Positions 26,235 through 40,759 of a DNA stretch of 64,000 nt are shown here, piece after piece. A model generated the notes under the pieces. The model worked only from the letters and a program-made list of their open reading frames with translations. It ran no database searches and had not been told where the DNA came from. Location: assembly GCF_040054535.1 (NCBI RefSeq), contig NC_090781.1, positions 11,881,482 to 11,945,481 of the forward strand, in the 5' to 3' direction. The position numbers were made by a program, and so were the translations under genes. The DNA comes from Antennarius striatus (Eukaryota; Chordata; Actinopteri; Lophiiformes; Antennariidae). How positions within the stretch are numbered: position 1 is the first letter of the stretch; the number at the start of each line of letters is the position of its first letter.

Positions 26235-27100
26235 TGATTTTGCCAGTTTATCCTTGATCTTCTGCCAAACTGTTGTAGGATTTAGATGATTAAAACTATG
26301 AATGTAGACTTCTCGCCTTGTGTACTACATTTGGGTCCTAACCACACCCGTTACACCAAGTTGAGTATCTATTGTCAAACAAAGTGATGATATTCGAAGT
26401 CAAAGTGACTTTTTTCTCTGTCACTTGTGTGTTAACAATGGAAACAAGTAGTTCTAAAATGTAGAAAATTACAGTAAAGGCAAACCACTGCGTTCGGTAA
26501 TATGATCAACTTTGTGACTTGTTCCACATATAGTGGAATTCATAAAGATATGAGTAGTTTATTTGTGCATCTGTGAGATCACACAGTTGAAGTGGAAGAA
26601 ACCTTTCTTTTCTTGTCCTGCTGGAAGCTGTCATTGAATTACTCTGTGGTTAGTTTGGCTCACTTGGACATGCACTCCAAGTGATGTGGAGCTTGAACCT
26701 TGTTTCCTATGCAAAGGTGTTTGTGATCGATACTGTTCTGTCCCATGTTAGACTTAAGTGTGAATTTGTTGGGGTATTTTTAGTCAGTTGACGAATGAGA
26801 CTAGAGCAGTTTTCTTGGGGTATACAAATGGAGGGATCGCCAAACTTTGGTTTGGCGATCCCTCCTACATCCTGTAGTACCTTTTAGCTCATAACCACCA
26901 CAAGTGGCTCACTACGGGGAGTAGTCGATGCTGTGGTGATGTGTTTCTGAATAAAGGCAGCTGATTTATAGAATTTAAAACTTTATTGTGCCAATCAAAA
27001 AATACAATTATTTCTGATTAATTTCATACATGCATGAAACCAGTGAGATGTCAAAGTTGTAAGTCTATCTATTTACTTCTCATACGGTGCAATAATATGG
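26235..27100. other. Spacer between the dhrs11 copies
   Basis: 26440-26645 is diverged but alignable by eye to 31397-31580, the equivalent place upstream of the right copy. 26830-26865 is a perfect hairpin. TTTATT at 26981-26986 is an AATAAA signal for the right copy on the minus strand. Confidence 0.6.
26830..26865. repeat. Perfect 16-bp inverted repeat with 4-nt loop
   Basis: GGAGGGATCGCCAAAC, loop TTTG, then its exact reverse complement. It may be two abutting transposon ends or a stable RNA hairpin. No host gene or known miRNA is recognised. Confidence 0.9.
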
Positions 27101-30047
27101 TCACTTCTCCACTGGCTGCATCATAATGTCCCCAATCTGAAAACAAAAATGTACGATAAGGTTACCTCATTGTGGTTATAAAAAATTAAATACCTCAGCA
27201 ATTGTAAGTTGCCATGAAAAGCACGAAAATATATAGCTTACAGTAGATTCATACATAAAATTCAATGGGAAAATCACAAACCTGGACATGTGGAGGAGCG
27301 CTTAAGGCATATACAACTGAATTGGCAACATCTATTGCTTTCATCATCTGTAGGAGAAGTGAAACATGATTTGCTAATGTGGTTAGGATTCTTTTTATTG
27401 TAGTAATATCACCAGCAACTCAAAGAGATGTAGGAATTATGTCTTTACCTTAAATTTACTGTATTCATCAATCCTGCTGCCCTCTAAATTCCGGGCTAAC
27501 TCTGTCTTCACTAAACCAGGAGATACACTCTGTAAAAATGAGTTTGTATCAGTAAAGATTATAACTGCTACGCAATGTTTTCAATGGTGTAACATCTTAC
27601 TGAGGCTCTGATGTGACTGTTCATCTCTTGCAACTCCTGCCTCAGGCCCTCAGTCAGGGCCGTCACAGCGAACTTGGTGGAGCAGTAGAAATGAGCGCTG
27701 GCATTGTTGGCGACACGATGTCCACTCATGCTGCAACAAAATAACACAAAGAATTACCTTAAAAAAATCATACATAAAGCGCACTGGATTATAAAACGCA
27801 TCTGAGAAATCATTTTCAATGAATGGTCCATTTTGAAAAAAATTTCATATTTAATGCACATTGGAAACAAAGGCTTTTAGGTGCGCATCGTAGTGCGGAA
27901 AATACTGTAGCTGATTGTTTCAGGCCTAAGCTTCTCCACTCACTTGTACAAGCAAACCTTGGTTTTCGAACGCTTTGGACATCGAACAAATCGGAATTCA
28001 ACCAAAAAAAAAATCGATTTTTTTTTTTGTCTTGGAAGTCGAACACGAAACAAACTCAATAACATCCATCCTCCATCCAAAAGATGACGGTAACTCGTAC
28101 CGGAATCTGCGTGGTGAATGATAAGCGGAACGAAAGTTTTTCTCATCCTTATTGAACCGGAACCCGCTACGCTCACCTGAACACACAATGGAACACAGGC
28201 AGATTACACCTGTCGCACTAAACAGAAAAAGAGCGTTATATGTACATGCAACCACTTCCGGGTACAACAGGAAGTCCCAAAATAAGAGCATCACAGGATC
28301 GTACTTAACACTTTCTCCTGTTTGCTTCTTTCTTTTACATTTCTTTGATATGTTTCCTTACTATACAATTTGATATGTAAAGGACATTATGAAATAACAT
28401 ACAGTACGCGGATACAGTGGCAGAAAATGGATGGATATTATGTTGAAAAAAGGTAGTTTTCTAGCGTATTGGAACGGATTAAGACCATTTACATTATCTG
28501 TAATAGGAAAAATGTATTTGGAATTGGAACAAATCGGTATTCGAACAGCCTGCTGGAATGAATTGTGATCGGAAACCGAGGTTTGCCTGTATTTGTAAAC
28601 ATGCTTATGTTTTTAATCTTTTCATTTCTCAAAGAGCGAAAACATTTGAACTACAAAACATAATGCCCACGAAGATCTGAATAATTTAGTTGCGGAGATA
28701 CTCTGCCACCATAAATGCGTCTTGAGTTGTGTGATCTATCAACTACTTCAAGATAAGTTGATGTTACAGAACAAAAATCTGATGGGCATTTTGTTTCTAC
28801 CCATCATATTAAAAATATAATCACCCAGAGCAGTGTCAAAGAAATAAATACTGAGATGACCTTTCATGAACAGACCTGGAAATATTAGAATCAAAAGATT
28901 TGGGCTTCACAAGCATGATGGTCACTGTGTATAATGACTATATGAAATTGTACCCGTTTATGTTTATGATGTGGCCATCATCAACATTTCTTTCCTTCAT
29001 TGACTGATATGCTTCACGTATGCAAATACACAATCCCAGAATGTTCACCTGCAAAACATCAAGCAGAAAAGATGAGCGTCAAGAGAAGCTGTGCCATTAT
29101 TGGTTGGTTTTTATATTTGTTGTTACAATTGCAAAAATAAAATAACTTCTTGGTATATCACCACTAAACTTTGTGGAGTAACAGCTAGTGGACCAGAGAG
29201 GAACCATTAAATGCATCATATTTTGGAGCAGATTTGAAGGCATGTGCAATTTTTTACAATTTTTGGTGTGTTTCTACTGTTTACATAATTATACAATTAA
29301 GACCTAATGTTATCACACTTTTTGGAGGGGTGGGGCGGGTGTCAGAAGATCAGATTGTTAAACATTATCAGAGTTATGTACTCCACTGTAACCAAAGCTG
29401 TAGTTGCTGATTAGAATGACATAAAATTTGTATCACTTTTAAAAAACAATCTCCTTAGTTTACAGGATAAAAACACAGAGGTCTCACATCTAGCATGTTC
29501 TTCCAAGCACTGGTTTGGCCACTTAACAAAGGCTCTGAATGACCACAGGCGGCATTGTTGATGCAAACATCTACACCCTTGTGCTGCTCCTTGATGGCAG
29601 CAAACATGGACAGAATGTCCTCCTCATCGCTCAGGTCACACTGGAAAGGCACCAAAACACCAGAGAGGCCTTCACTTTGACACTCTGCTGCCAGTTTCTG
29701 AAACAGAACCAAAGACAGAGACTGCGTTACGATTATGATCAACTTTGTAAAATGGAAGTCATTTACGTTAAACTTTGTCTAACTTACTTCCATAATCCAC
29801 CCCATCAGACATTCACTCATTTGTTCATTAAAAGACAGATGACTTAGGAATTGCATACGCTGAATGCTTTTAGATGTGTATCGAGCTTCAAATCAGATTT
29901 AAATCCGGAACAAACCTGCACTTTTTCGACATTCCTGGCGCATCCCATCACCTTCATTCCGTACCGAACCAGCTCCTTAGCGATGGACTCTCCGATCCCG
30001 GAAGAGGCTCCGGTCACCAGAGCCACTCTCCCCCTCCAGCGGTCCAT
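27101..30047 (-). CDS. dhrs11: Short-chain dehydrogenase/reductase DHRS11-like, right copy
   Basis: Tandem paralogue of the left copy. Seven coding exons: 29916-30047, 29488-29697, 28954-29048, 27601-27730, 27449-27529, 27282-27347, 27101-27136. They sum to 249 codons plus stop with the same exon borders and phases. TGASSGIGE and the catalytic YCSTK are kept, and the SPGLVKT segment is normal. However, NNAG reads NNAA, and the exon 3/4 junction makes Gly instead of Ser in the N-S-M-S-G segment, where the triad serine should be. Exon 5 is 12 nt shorter than in the left copy. It may be an enzyme with altered or lost activity, although a second Ser two residues on could compensate. All frames are open. 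Confidence 0.92.
27771..27910. mobile_element. Short relative of the 466-1596 element
   Basis: Carries the same 'aaagcgcactggattataaa' subterminal motif and the right-end GTGCGGAAAATACTGTA. The left terminus is truncated. It lies in intron 3 of the right dhrs11 copy. Confidence 0.65.
27949..28589. mobile_element. Non-autonomous TIR element, 641 bp, TA target
   Basis: The left end CAAGCAAACCTTGGTTTTCG and the right end, reverse-complemented CAGGCAAACCTCGGTTTCCG, form about 20-bp inverted repeats with few mismatches. TA flanks both ends (27947-27948, 28590-28591). There is no transposase frame. It sits in intron 3 of the right dhrs11 copy and is absent from the left copy. Confidence 0.8.
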
Positions 30048-30452
30048 CAGTCCCTGCGTACTGAAGTCTGAATCGCTCTGCAGCGGGCAGCTACTAGTGT
30101 CACGTGAGTTTCACTGAGGCCACGCCCCCTCGAAAGTCTCGCGAGAGGTTGTGCATCAACAGGTAGAGGACGAGCTCGTGCGCGAATATCTTACACGATT
30201 TGGAGGAAGTGCCTGTTTAAAGTTATTATGTTTTTTATATTATTTATATATGCTATTATGTTTATATATTATCGATATTATATACTGTATATTTCATTTT
30301 TTAATGAAGGTTTATATTCACAAGAAAAGGAAAGAAAAATCTTCGGAATTCTTTCAACCCACTCATTCCTGTCACCTGTGAAGCTGCAGCCACCTGCTGA
30401 CCTCCAGTCAGGCTCCACTTGTTCTATTCTGCAGCTTTCTTGGACTTCCTTG
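29469..30452. repeat. Near-identical 0.98-kb block, right member
   Basis: Partner of 25256-26234. Contains an extra ACTC at about 29815. Confidence 0.93.
30101..30146 (-). promoter_or_regulatory. dhrs11 right-copy promoter core: E-box, GC box, TCTCGCGAGA
   Basis: Same arrangement as the left copy: CACGTG at 30101-30106 and TCTCGCGAGA at 30137-30146, 90-99 bp before the ATG. Confidence 0.7.
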
Positions 30453-30635
30453 CAAAACAAAGCAGCCCAACTCTGAATATCTGTCGTCAACCCCCCCCCC
30501 ACACACACACACACACACACAACAGCTGTACAGTCACTCTGCTGTCAGATGTTTCATAACAGGTCAATAACATGGTTTATCACTGCCTGGCAACCGTAGG
30601 TCTGAAGTCCATTCACTCTCCAAGTGTGTGTGTGT

Positions 30636-30711
<76 letters not shown>

Positions 30712-32060
30712 TCTGATAGTCATTTCAGTTGTCTTTGCAGAGATTTCCAGTGGATGACTCTTCGTTCAGCCATGGACTGATAATTTCTGCGTGTGCAGTA
30801 CAACACACACTCTTGGATCCTAAGTTTAAAAAACTTGCAAGGAGAAATCCTGCCTCTGATGCTGTAATGGAGGTGAGGTCTTATCGTCCAATGAGCAGAA
30901 GACCCACTGAGTTGTTGGCAGGCCGAGGCCTTGGTCTTTCCATGCCAGGTGATCAGTCCATAAAGGCTGAGGCATCTCACTTTATTGAATGCCAATCTTC
31001 AGTGAGGACATTAAAACTACTTGATTCCTTTCTGTGGATTTGTTTGCAGTTTTTTGTTCATTTGTGAAATGAAAATGTTTGCTTAACATATTAAACAAAA
31101 GGAAGACCAGTTTTTTACAGAGTAAATGCGCAAAATTGAACAGTAAGGATTGTCATAAAAATACTGCACATGAAAGTATTTTCAACTCACAAACCATTAA
31201 GTTTTGCAAAGTTATTGTATAATGAAGGCCTACAAAAATCTTAAATTAAGAAAACTGTTCTTTGGGAGCCGGGCCAAAAGAGCCAACTCTGGCAAAGAGC
31301 CGAACATCCCATCACTATCAGTTGCTTTGTTAACCTTGCAGAAGTCATTGACCGGGTTGAAAGAGGTTGGAGCTTGTTTTTCTAGCTGAATCTAGTGGTT
31401 CTAAAATGTAGAATAAAAGAAAACCACTGAATTCGGTGATATGATCAATTTTTTGAATTGTCCCTCATATAGAGATTCTTAGAAATATAAAAAGTTTATT
31501 GGTGCATCTGCACACAGGTGTAGTAGATAAAAACCTTATTCTTTTTTGTCCCGGTGGAAGCTTTCATTGACATATGTCAGACACAGATTAACAGGTTCAA
31601 TAACCAGAGAGAGAAGAGTGAGAATTACTTGAAATTCGCTGCATGTAATGTACTGACTGCAAACCAGTCAGTACATTAAATAAATGCTAATATCTACATC
31701 AAATACATTCAGAATTGTTAAAGAAAACCAAAAAATATGTGCTGTACACTTGGTGCAGTGCACAGCAATAGTTTTCACAAAAAAATGTGTCAAGGTTAGA
31801 AGGTTGGCTAGGATCACTGTAGAAAAACTGTCAGTTTGATATTTTTTGCAGGGTAAACCCTGTGTATTCAGAAAAAACATGTGAAAAAACATGGCGGATT
31901 AGAGGATCTGTGTTGCAGCGCCATCTGGTGGCAGTTGAGAAGGTTGGTAAGGTTGGGGTTTTTTTCAACCTTGAATAAAAGTTTAAAATGTATATAATAT
32001 GAGACAGGTCCTATCTTTGGACCCTGCTCGGTTGGTTGGTTGGTTGGCTCTTTATCCCAG
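30453..32060. other. Repeat-rich spacer, possible hAT remnant
   Basis: Contains a GT array (30624-30711). A segment at about 30740-31060 encodes LLDPKFKKLA, reminiscent of hAT transposases. 31264-31320 (gagccgggccaaaagagcca) resembles a hAT-type terminus. 31397-31580 is homologous to 26440-26645. No carbonic anhydrase front exons were found. Confidence 0.4.
30624..30711. repeat. (GT)n microsatellite
   Basis: Dinucleotide array with two interruptions. Confidence 0.97.
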
Positions 32061-35000
32061 GCTGTCAAAGATGACTCAGGTGTAGCTGTTTTGGGATTTT
32101 TCTTTGAGGTGATTTTGTTTATTTACATCCAACATTATAGCATTGGCCATAAAATGAAAGTTGAATGCTGCATATTTATATATGAATATTATTATGAATA
32201 TATTATGCAAATTACTATATTAGATTAAAATTATTATATAAATACTGTTTATTTAATATGCAATATACTGTATGTATGTGTACTATCAAAGTTCAAATAT
32301 GAAAAATTCAGATATTCAAAGTAGAAGATTCAGCAGGATAGTTGATGGGCAATATTTTTTGTCAACTTTTTTTTTTTTTCATTTTGAAGCTATGAAAACA
32401 AAATTGTACATTACAAATGAAAATCGAAGAGCAGACTCACAAAAAAATTGTGGACAGATTGATGGACAGATTATTTTTGGTTAGTTACATAACAGCCACA
32501 GTATGGTATGCTTGTGCTAATTGCATTGCATAGAAATCATAGGCCCTTAAATGAAGGTTTGAAAGACTTCCCATTACACTATAATAGAGATATGGATATA
32601 TGACCTTTAATATATACGTCCTTTAATATACAGTATGTGTCATGTCCTCCTATAAGCTAATCATTTGGGAGGACAGAAAATCAAATCATGGGAGTGGTAA
32701 GGTTTTCTTTCATGGAAAATGTAAAGTTGGATCACTGATCCAAAATTGCGACTATAGATTTTATCAGTTAAATTATTGCCGAAGTTGTAAAATGTATTTA
32801 AAGAGCCCCTAAATTTGAGTCTGCATGTGGTTGAATGGTGAAAAAGGCCTTATAGCACATTAATAGTCGTCAAAACAACAAAAAAATTGACTTCTGATTT
32901 GAAACATTCTTATGAATGGTCTGTCAAGTTGGAGTGAAGAAATACAAATATTTGTTTATGCATTATGATAAAAACAATGTTTCCTTTTACAATCCATGCT
33001 GTTCCCACAACGATAGTCCAACAAAGAGATTCAACGCATTTTAGAGAGCAGTTTTTGCCACCAAGAAACACTTGCTGTACATTTTAAGTATTAATGGGGA
33101 CTAATAGTTGTGTGATTTAAGCATTTCTTTAAAACCAGTCACTGTGTACAAGATTGTGTTTTCAATTTACCAAGTGACTTGAACATGTTATTCTTTCATC
33201 TCAGGAGTCCAAGTCTTCAAATAAGAAATTTGACTGCTTTATTGATGCACTGAAATATATCAAACGTCCAGGTAAGTTTTATCTGCAAGTGTGGAAAAAT
33301 AAGATAGTTGTGCATCAAGCCACATTTCAAATAAGGTCCTAAATCTATTGTGTATTGTTCCAGTGTTAGACTAAAGTGCAATTGTTATAAGATAAGACAA
33401 TGTCGTAAAAGACCTTTTCTTACAAACCAACAATAAAACAATGCCATCACCTTGTACCTATTTGTTGTTATGAATAATTTAGGTCTTTTTATTTTTGCCC
33501 TATTAATTGCCCTGTTAATATTTTATCACAATAGGTAACAGCACAACACTGAATGGTGTGTCCCTGGAAATGTTCACACCTCGGAAGAACAACATGACCA
33601 AATATTTTCGCTATGATGGCTCTCTCACGACGCCCAAATGCGCTGAATCTGTCAGCTGGAGCCTCTTTGAAAACACCATTCCTCTTAGCAGGAAACAGGT
33701 AGTTATTGTCACAATATTGGAAGCTCCTCTCAAAGGATATCAGTATCTGCCTATGGTCCATTGAGCACTAATTAAACTGAATTTGTCCCTATTGAGACAA
33801 ATCCGCCATCCATCCAACTTTAACTGCTTATCCAGATCCAAGTTGTAGAGGCCACAATCTCAGGAGGGATGCCCATACTTCCCCCTCCCCAGACACCTCA
33901 TCTAGCTCTACTGGGGGGATTCCGAGGCATTCCCAGGTCAGCCAAGAGACGTAGTCTCTTGAGCGTGTTGCAGATCTTCCCCAAGACCTCCACCTGATCG
34001 GACATGCCCAGAACACTTCCACAGAGAGGGGTCCAGGAGGCATACGAAAATGCCAGAGCCACCTCAGCTGGCCCTGTTCCATATAGAGAAGAAGAGGCTG
34101 TACTCCGAGTTCCTCCCAGGTGATTGAGCTTCTCAGCCTATCTCTAAGGATGTGCTCATGAGGAAACTCATGAGGAAACTCATTTCAACTGCTTGTATCT
34201 GGGATCATGTCCTTTTGGTCATGACCCAAAGCTAATGACCATAGGTGAGAGTAGGAACAAAATCAAAAAGCTTTGTCTTTCGATTCAGCTCCTTCTGCAT
34301 CATTGCAGCGATCTGTAAACCTCACGTTCCATCTTTTCCTCACTTGTGAACAAGACTCGAAGATACCTGGACTTCTCCACTTGGGGCAAGGACTCCCCAG
34401 CAACCTGGAATGGGCAGACCACCTTTTGCCAGCTGAGAACCATGGCCTCGGATTTAGAGGTGCTGATCTTTGTCCCATTTAGCATTTAGCTGTAAACTGC
34501 CCAAGAGCACGCTGGAGGTCCATGTTTAATGAAGCCAACAGGACATTGTCCGCAAAAAGCAGAGATTACATTCTTTGGTCCCCAAACTACTGCTGGCAAT
34601 GGGAACCAAGCTCAGGCCCTCTCGTTCACTCCAAAATATGGCGGTGAGCTGTGGGTTCACAAGCAAGGCCACACCAGCCCATCGCCTCTCACTCTGGACA
34701 GCACCAGAAAAGTGTAGAGTTCAGACCCTCTGAAGGGGTTGGATTCCAGAGTCCAAGCTGTGGGTGGAGGTGAGCCAGACCATAACTAGTCTGTACCTCT
34801 CAACCACTCTTAGAAGCTCTGGCTCCTTTCCCCCCAGTGAGGTGAAATTCCATGTCCCAAGAGCCAGTTTCTTGGGACATGGAATGTAACCTCACATTGT
34901 GAGCCTCACACTGTCGACTGCCACCCAATCCTAATTGCACCCATCCTCTACTGTTCCTTCGGCAGGAGGTGAGTCCACCAGAGTTTGGGCCCACGTTGTA

Positions 35001-35610
35001 CTTTCGGTATGAATCGTGGGCAGAGGCCTGGCCAACAGGCGTCATGCAAGCTCCAACCCCAGGCCTGGCTTCAATCGAGGGGCCCCGATTGTGTCAGAAT
35101 AGCTCTTACTCTGTCCTGTCACCAAGCCCCTGTTTGCCATGGGAGACCCTACAGGAGCATAAAGCTCCCAACAACATAGCTCCTAGGACCATTCGGGCAC
35201 TCAAACTCCCCGAACAGGATAAGGTGGCATTTCAATGGGGAGGTGACAAATCCCGCTGATCATAATTGTAACATTGAATTCTGTCAGTTGATCCAATTTG
35301 AAAACAATATTGATAAGCGCCTTTAATCTCTAGTATCACTCTATCTACCTTGTATAAGTATTGGATGTACTTTAAAAAAAACCTTTGAAATAAATACCTT
35401 TGCACCTGTCTTTTGTGATTTCAGCTCACAGCATTCTACCAGATCCAGTTTCCAAATGGAAAGCAGATGGTGAACACCTTCAGACCTGTGCAGCCTCAGA
35501 ATGGTCGGCAGGTATATTATTCTGGAGGTCATATTTCCCTGATTAGTGCTGTGTCACTCATTGGGTCAGTGCTGGTGTCCAGTGCATTCTCCCTGCACAT
35601 GTCAGCATAA
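32061..35610 (+). CDS. CA4-like GPI-anchored carbonic anhydrase, 3' exons only
   Basis: Membrane-bound alpha-carbonic anhydrases interconvert CO2 and bicarbonate at the cell surface. Exons seen: 32061-32108 (GVAVLGFFFE), 33205-33271, 33535-33698 (YFRYDGSLTTPKCAES, the diagnostic Leu-Thr-Thr-Pro region) and 35425-35610. They join in phase with good splice sites and end at TAA 35608. The last 30 or so residues are small and hydrophobic (SLISAVSLIGSVLVSSAFS), as expected of a GPI-anchor signal, so a CA4 or CA15 relative fits. The front half, including the three zinc-binding histidines, is not recognisable between the dhrs11 right copy and 32061. The gene is therefore either truncated or has very diverged or missing 5' exons. 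AATAAA at 35923. Confidence 0.75.
33806..35262 (-). mobile_element. LINE remnant in the last carbonic anhydrase intron
   Basis: Reverse-oriented relative of 14289-14915. Minus-strand peptides include GESLPQVEKSRYLRVLFTSE (about 34300-34485) and CPIRWRSWGR...DYVSWLTWECLGIP (about 33828-34082, C-terminus), followed by a ccatccatc-type 3' tail at 33810. 34600-35262 looks like the degraded 5' part. Multiple frame breaks, no full RT. Confidence 0.8.
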
Positions 35611-36496
35611 AAGCTATGCTCAATTGTGTCTTTATGAACCAGTACTGCTGTCAATGGATTTACAATGTACTGTAATTCATGCAGGTTTAAATCTACATCA
35701 TGCACTGTGTGCAGCTTTATGTAGGTAAAACAGCATTCTAGCTAGTGTCATAAACATTTTCTCTCTTTTTTGTTTATACAGGATGTAAGTTGTGTATGTA
35801 ACTTGTACAATGAGTTACTTTATTCATCATGATTTAAGTTGTTGTTTTTTTTTAATTTCTAAGACAAGCTGGTCTGTGGTTCACTGACCAACCTGATCAA
35901 TGATGTATTTTCTTTATCTTGCAATAAAACTCAATTTACAGATGACTGATACTACTGTAAAATGCTCACCTTATGCCTTTGCTGCCCTGTTTGAAAAGTC
36001 CTTCTTTCTTGCAGTTCAGTCTTCTGCCAGTGCACTAAAACAGCATGTGAGTCCACACAACTACTTTTATTTGGGAAGCATGATTTCCACATAGTGGTTA
36101 AGCAGTTAAAGAATGATTAAAGTGACTGTATGATTTCCATTGGCTTACTTCTGTTAGAGATGTAATGTTAAGGGTGTATTATTGGGGCAACACAATCTTG
36201 AGGCAGCAGAAAGCAAATGCACCAACAACCATTAATAACAGGGCCAGGATGCATCAGCTGCACCTATAAAATTACCTTAAAACACTATTCCTTGTGTGTT
36301 TATGGCAGAGAGCAGATACAAATTTATCATTTCTACTACTGAGGGATCAGTGCAGGTAATGGAATTATTATATTCCTCAATATTAACATATCTTTTCACG
36401 CACCCACATCCCATACTCTAATTTTCAGAATGATAATTTTCATGGCTGGTTTGAACTCGCTTAACAAGATCTGTGACATAAAGGGATGTGGAACTT

Positions 36497-36574
36497 CTCC
36501 TCTTCTTCTTCCTCCTCCTCCTCCTCCTCCTCCTCCTCCTCCTCCTCCTCCTCCTCCTCCTCCTCCTCCTCCTC
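36497..36574. repeat. (CTC)n microsatellite
   Basis: About 25 trinucleotide units; open frames over it are artefacts. Confidence 0.97.
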
Positions 36575-36972
36575 TGCCTCATTATCATTCTCATTCTCAT
36601 TCCCATCCTCCTCCTACTCATTGGAAGAATTTCAATGCATTTTCTCAATTACATCAGACAGGAGACTGTAGGATGATAGGAGAAGAGTGTCCACCAGACA
36701 ATGACCACATTTCAGTCCATCAATGAGACAAGCAGTTTAAAGAGCAATAAGGGAATACATGATGGTACTCTCACTGATTTAATATAGATGCTAAACAGGT
36801 TATCGAATAATTAAGGGTACCATAAGCACAATTAAGTACAATAACCTTTGTGACTACTTTACACCAATTTATTCACCATTTAACCCGAAAGCGTAACCTG
36901 ACATGTCCCGGACCAAGATGTGCCATGGATGTTTGACCATTCACTTTAAAGTGTCCACAAATCTTTTGAAAC

Positions 36973-37083
<111 letters not shown>

Positions 37084-37462
37084 TTGCTTACTTCTGAATA
37101 CATGCTGGACAATTGACCTTGTTCCAGAAGCTGACACGGATCTAAATAATAATAGATACATTGAATTTTGCAGCATTGCAGCCTGCTGACATACTGACAT
37201 AAAACTGTCAATTTTATTTTGACAGTTTCCTCCCTCTCTTCAACTTGAGACGTCACATCCACTGACATCCCCTAGATGGCAACACCACTCAAGCTTGAGA
37301 TGTGATTTTGTTTCATTCAGCTCTGGGCACCACGTGAACGGAGTTCATAAAGTTTTCATAGAATTAAAACAACAGCAATAGTTTTTCCATTCTTAAATGA
37401 CCTGTGGAATTTACATATCTTTATTGGCGATTTGATAATAGATCCACATCCACAATGGAATA

Positions 37463-37599
<137 letters not shown>

Positions 37600-37646
37600 T
37601 TTAGACCTATCTAATATTCCTATCTGGATCTATCCAATTCTATTTT

Positions 37647-38093
37647 GCTGCTTTTATGCTTCTGTTAAAGAATATATTAAACTTAAATAATGTCCCGTTA
37701 CTGATATTGTTTCTATTCTCTTTTATATTTTACATATTTTATTTTTTTACTGTATTTATTTTATTATAATGATTCTTTTAGTCCTATTTTAGGCTTGTAA
37801 TAGTTATTTATTAATTTAATTTAATTTAATTTAATTTAATTTAATTTAATTTAATTTAATTTAATTTAATTTAATTTAATTTAATTTAATTTAATTTAAT
37901 TTAATTTAATTTAATTTTTTCAGATATGTTATTATAACATAATATAACATTAGTTTTTTTTAGTTTTATTCCACTATTTCATCAGGGGGTTCCTCCACAC
38001 TGGGAGCAGTGTCAAGTCTGCTGGTGTGGTTGCTGTCCTTGGGTCCAAGCTGGAGATTCCTCCCTTCTATGTAGGGGTCCACCTGACAGTCAG
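37647..38093 (+). repeat. Inverted repeat pair, left arm
   Basis: Matches the reverse complement of 39623-39950 at roughly 80-85% by eye, for example through tcagggggtt, cacactgggagcag and aagtctgctggtg. The left arm contains an inserted or expanded TTTAA array (37811-37915). Confidence 0.85.
37811..37915. repeat. (TTTAA)n pentanucleotide array
   Basis: About 21 units, inside the left inverted-repeat arm. The right arm has no such expansion. Confidence 0.97.
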
Positions 38094-39950
<1,857 letters not shown>

Positions 39951-40243
39951 AAATATCTACTGTATATGCATATGTAAATTAAGCAAGTTAACTTGTTTTT
40001 TCTACTGTTACACATGTAGGTTACTTCATTACATTCACTACAGAAAGACATGCATACAATATGAAGTATTATGAAATAGTCTAACTTAAAACATTATTTG
40101 TAGATGTCGTTATTTTTCTATTAAATAAGATTAAAATGAATAATAAGTTTTTTGTTAAAAACCATGAAAATCGTTTCAAACTTTTAAATTAAATAACAGG
40201 ATGCTGACACGCTTAAGTAAGTTTCAAATACTGTTCCCGCCAT

Positions 40244-40245
<2 letters not shown>

Positions 40246-40325
<80 letters not shown>
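40246..40325. repeat. (GT)n microsatellite
   Basis: About 40 units. Confidence 0.98.
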
Positions 40326-40328
<3 letters not shown>

Positions 40329-40759
40329 ACGTCTTGCACACTTGCATGCACAGCTGTGTGTGTATGACTGTTACTGGTCTTCCTGTATTCACCACGTGGT
40401 TCTGACAGGGTTAATAAAAGAACACACTCACTTCTGGGTTTTCTTTCTTCTTCTGACTGCAAACGCCGGTAAGACCCTGAGCGACTTGACTCAAAAATAT
40501 CATTTTATTTGTGGCGAATTATTATTAAAATACATTCAAATAAGTAGGAATTGATGTGTCAATGAACTCTTAGATCAGCATAGTTTCAAGCAAAATTTCT
40601 GTGAAATACTGCAGATATAACTGATATTAGTTGGTTTATGTTAGGATGTTGTATTTTAAATTTACACGATGAAATCAAATTGTGCTACATTCAATTTGTG
40701 AAAACTTGTTTTTAGCTCATCATGACTGCTGTGTTTGAGTGACCAGACACGATGGATGT

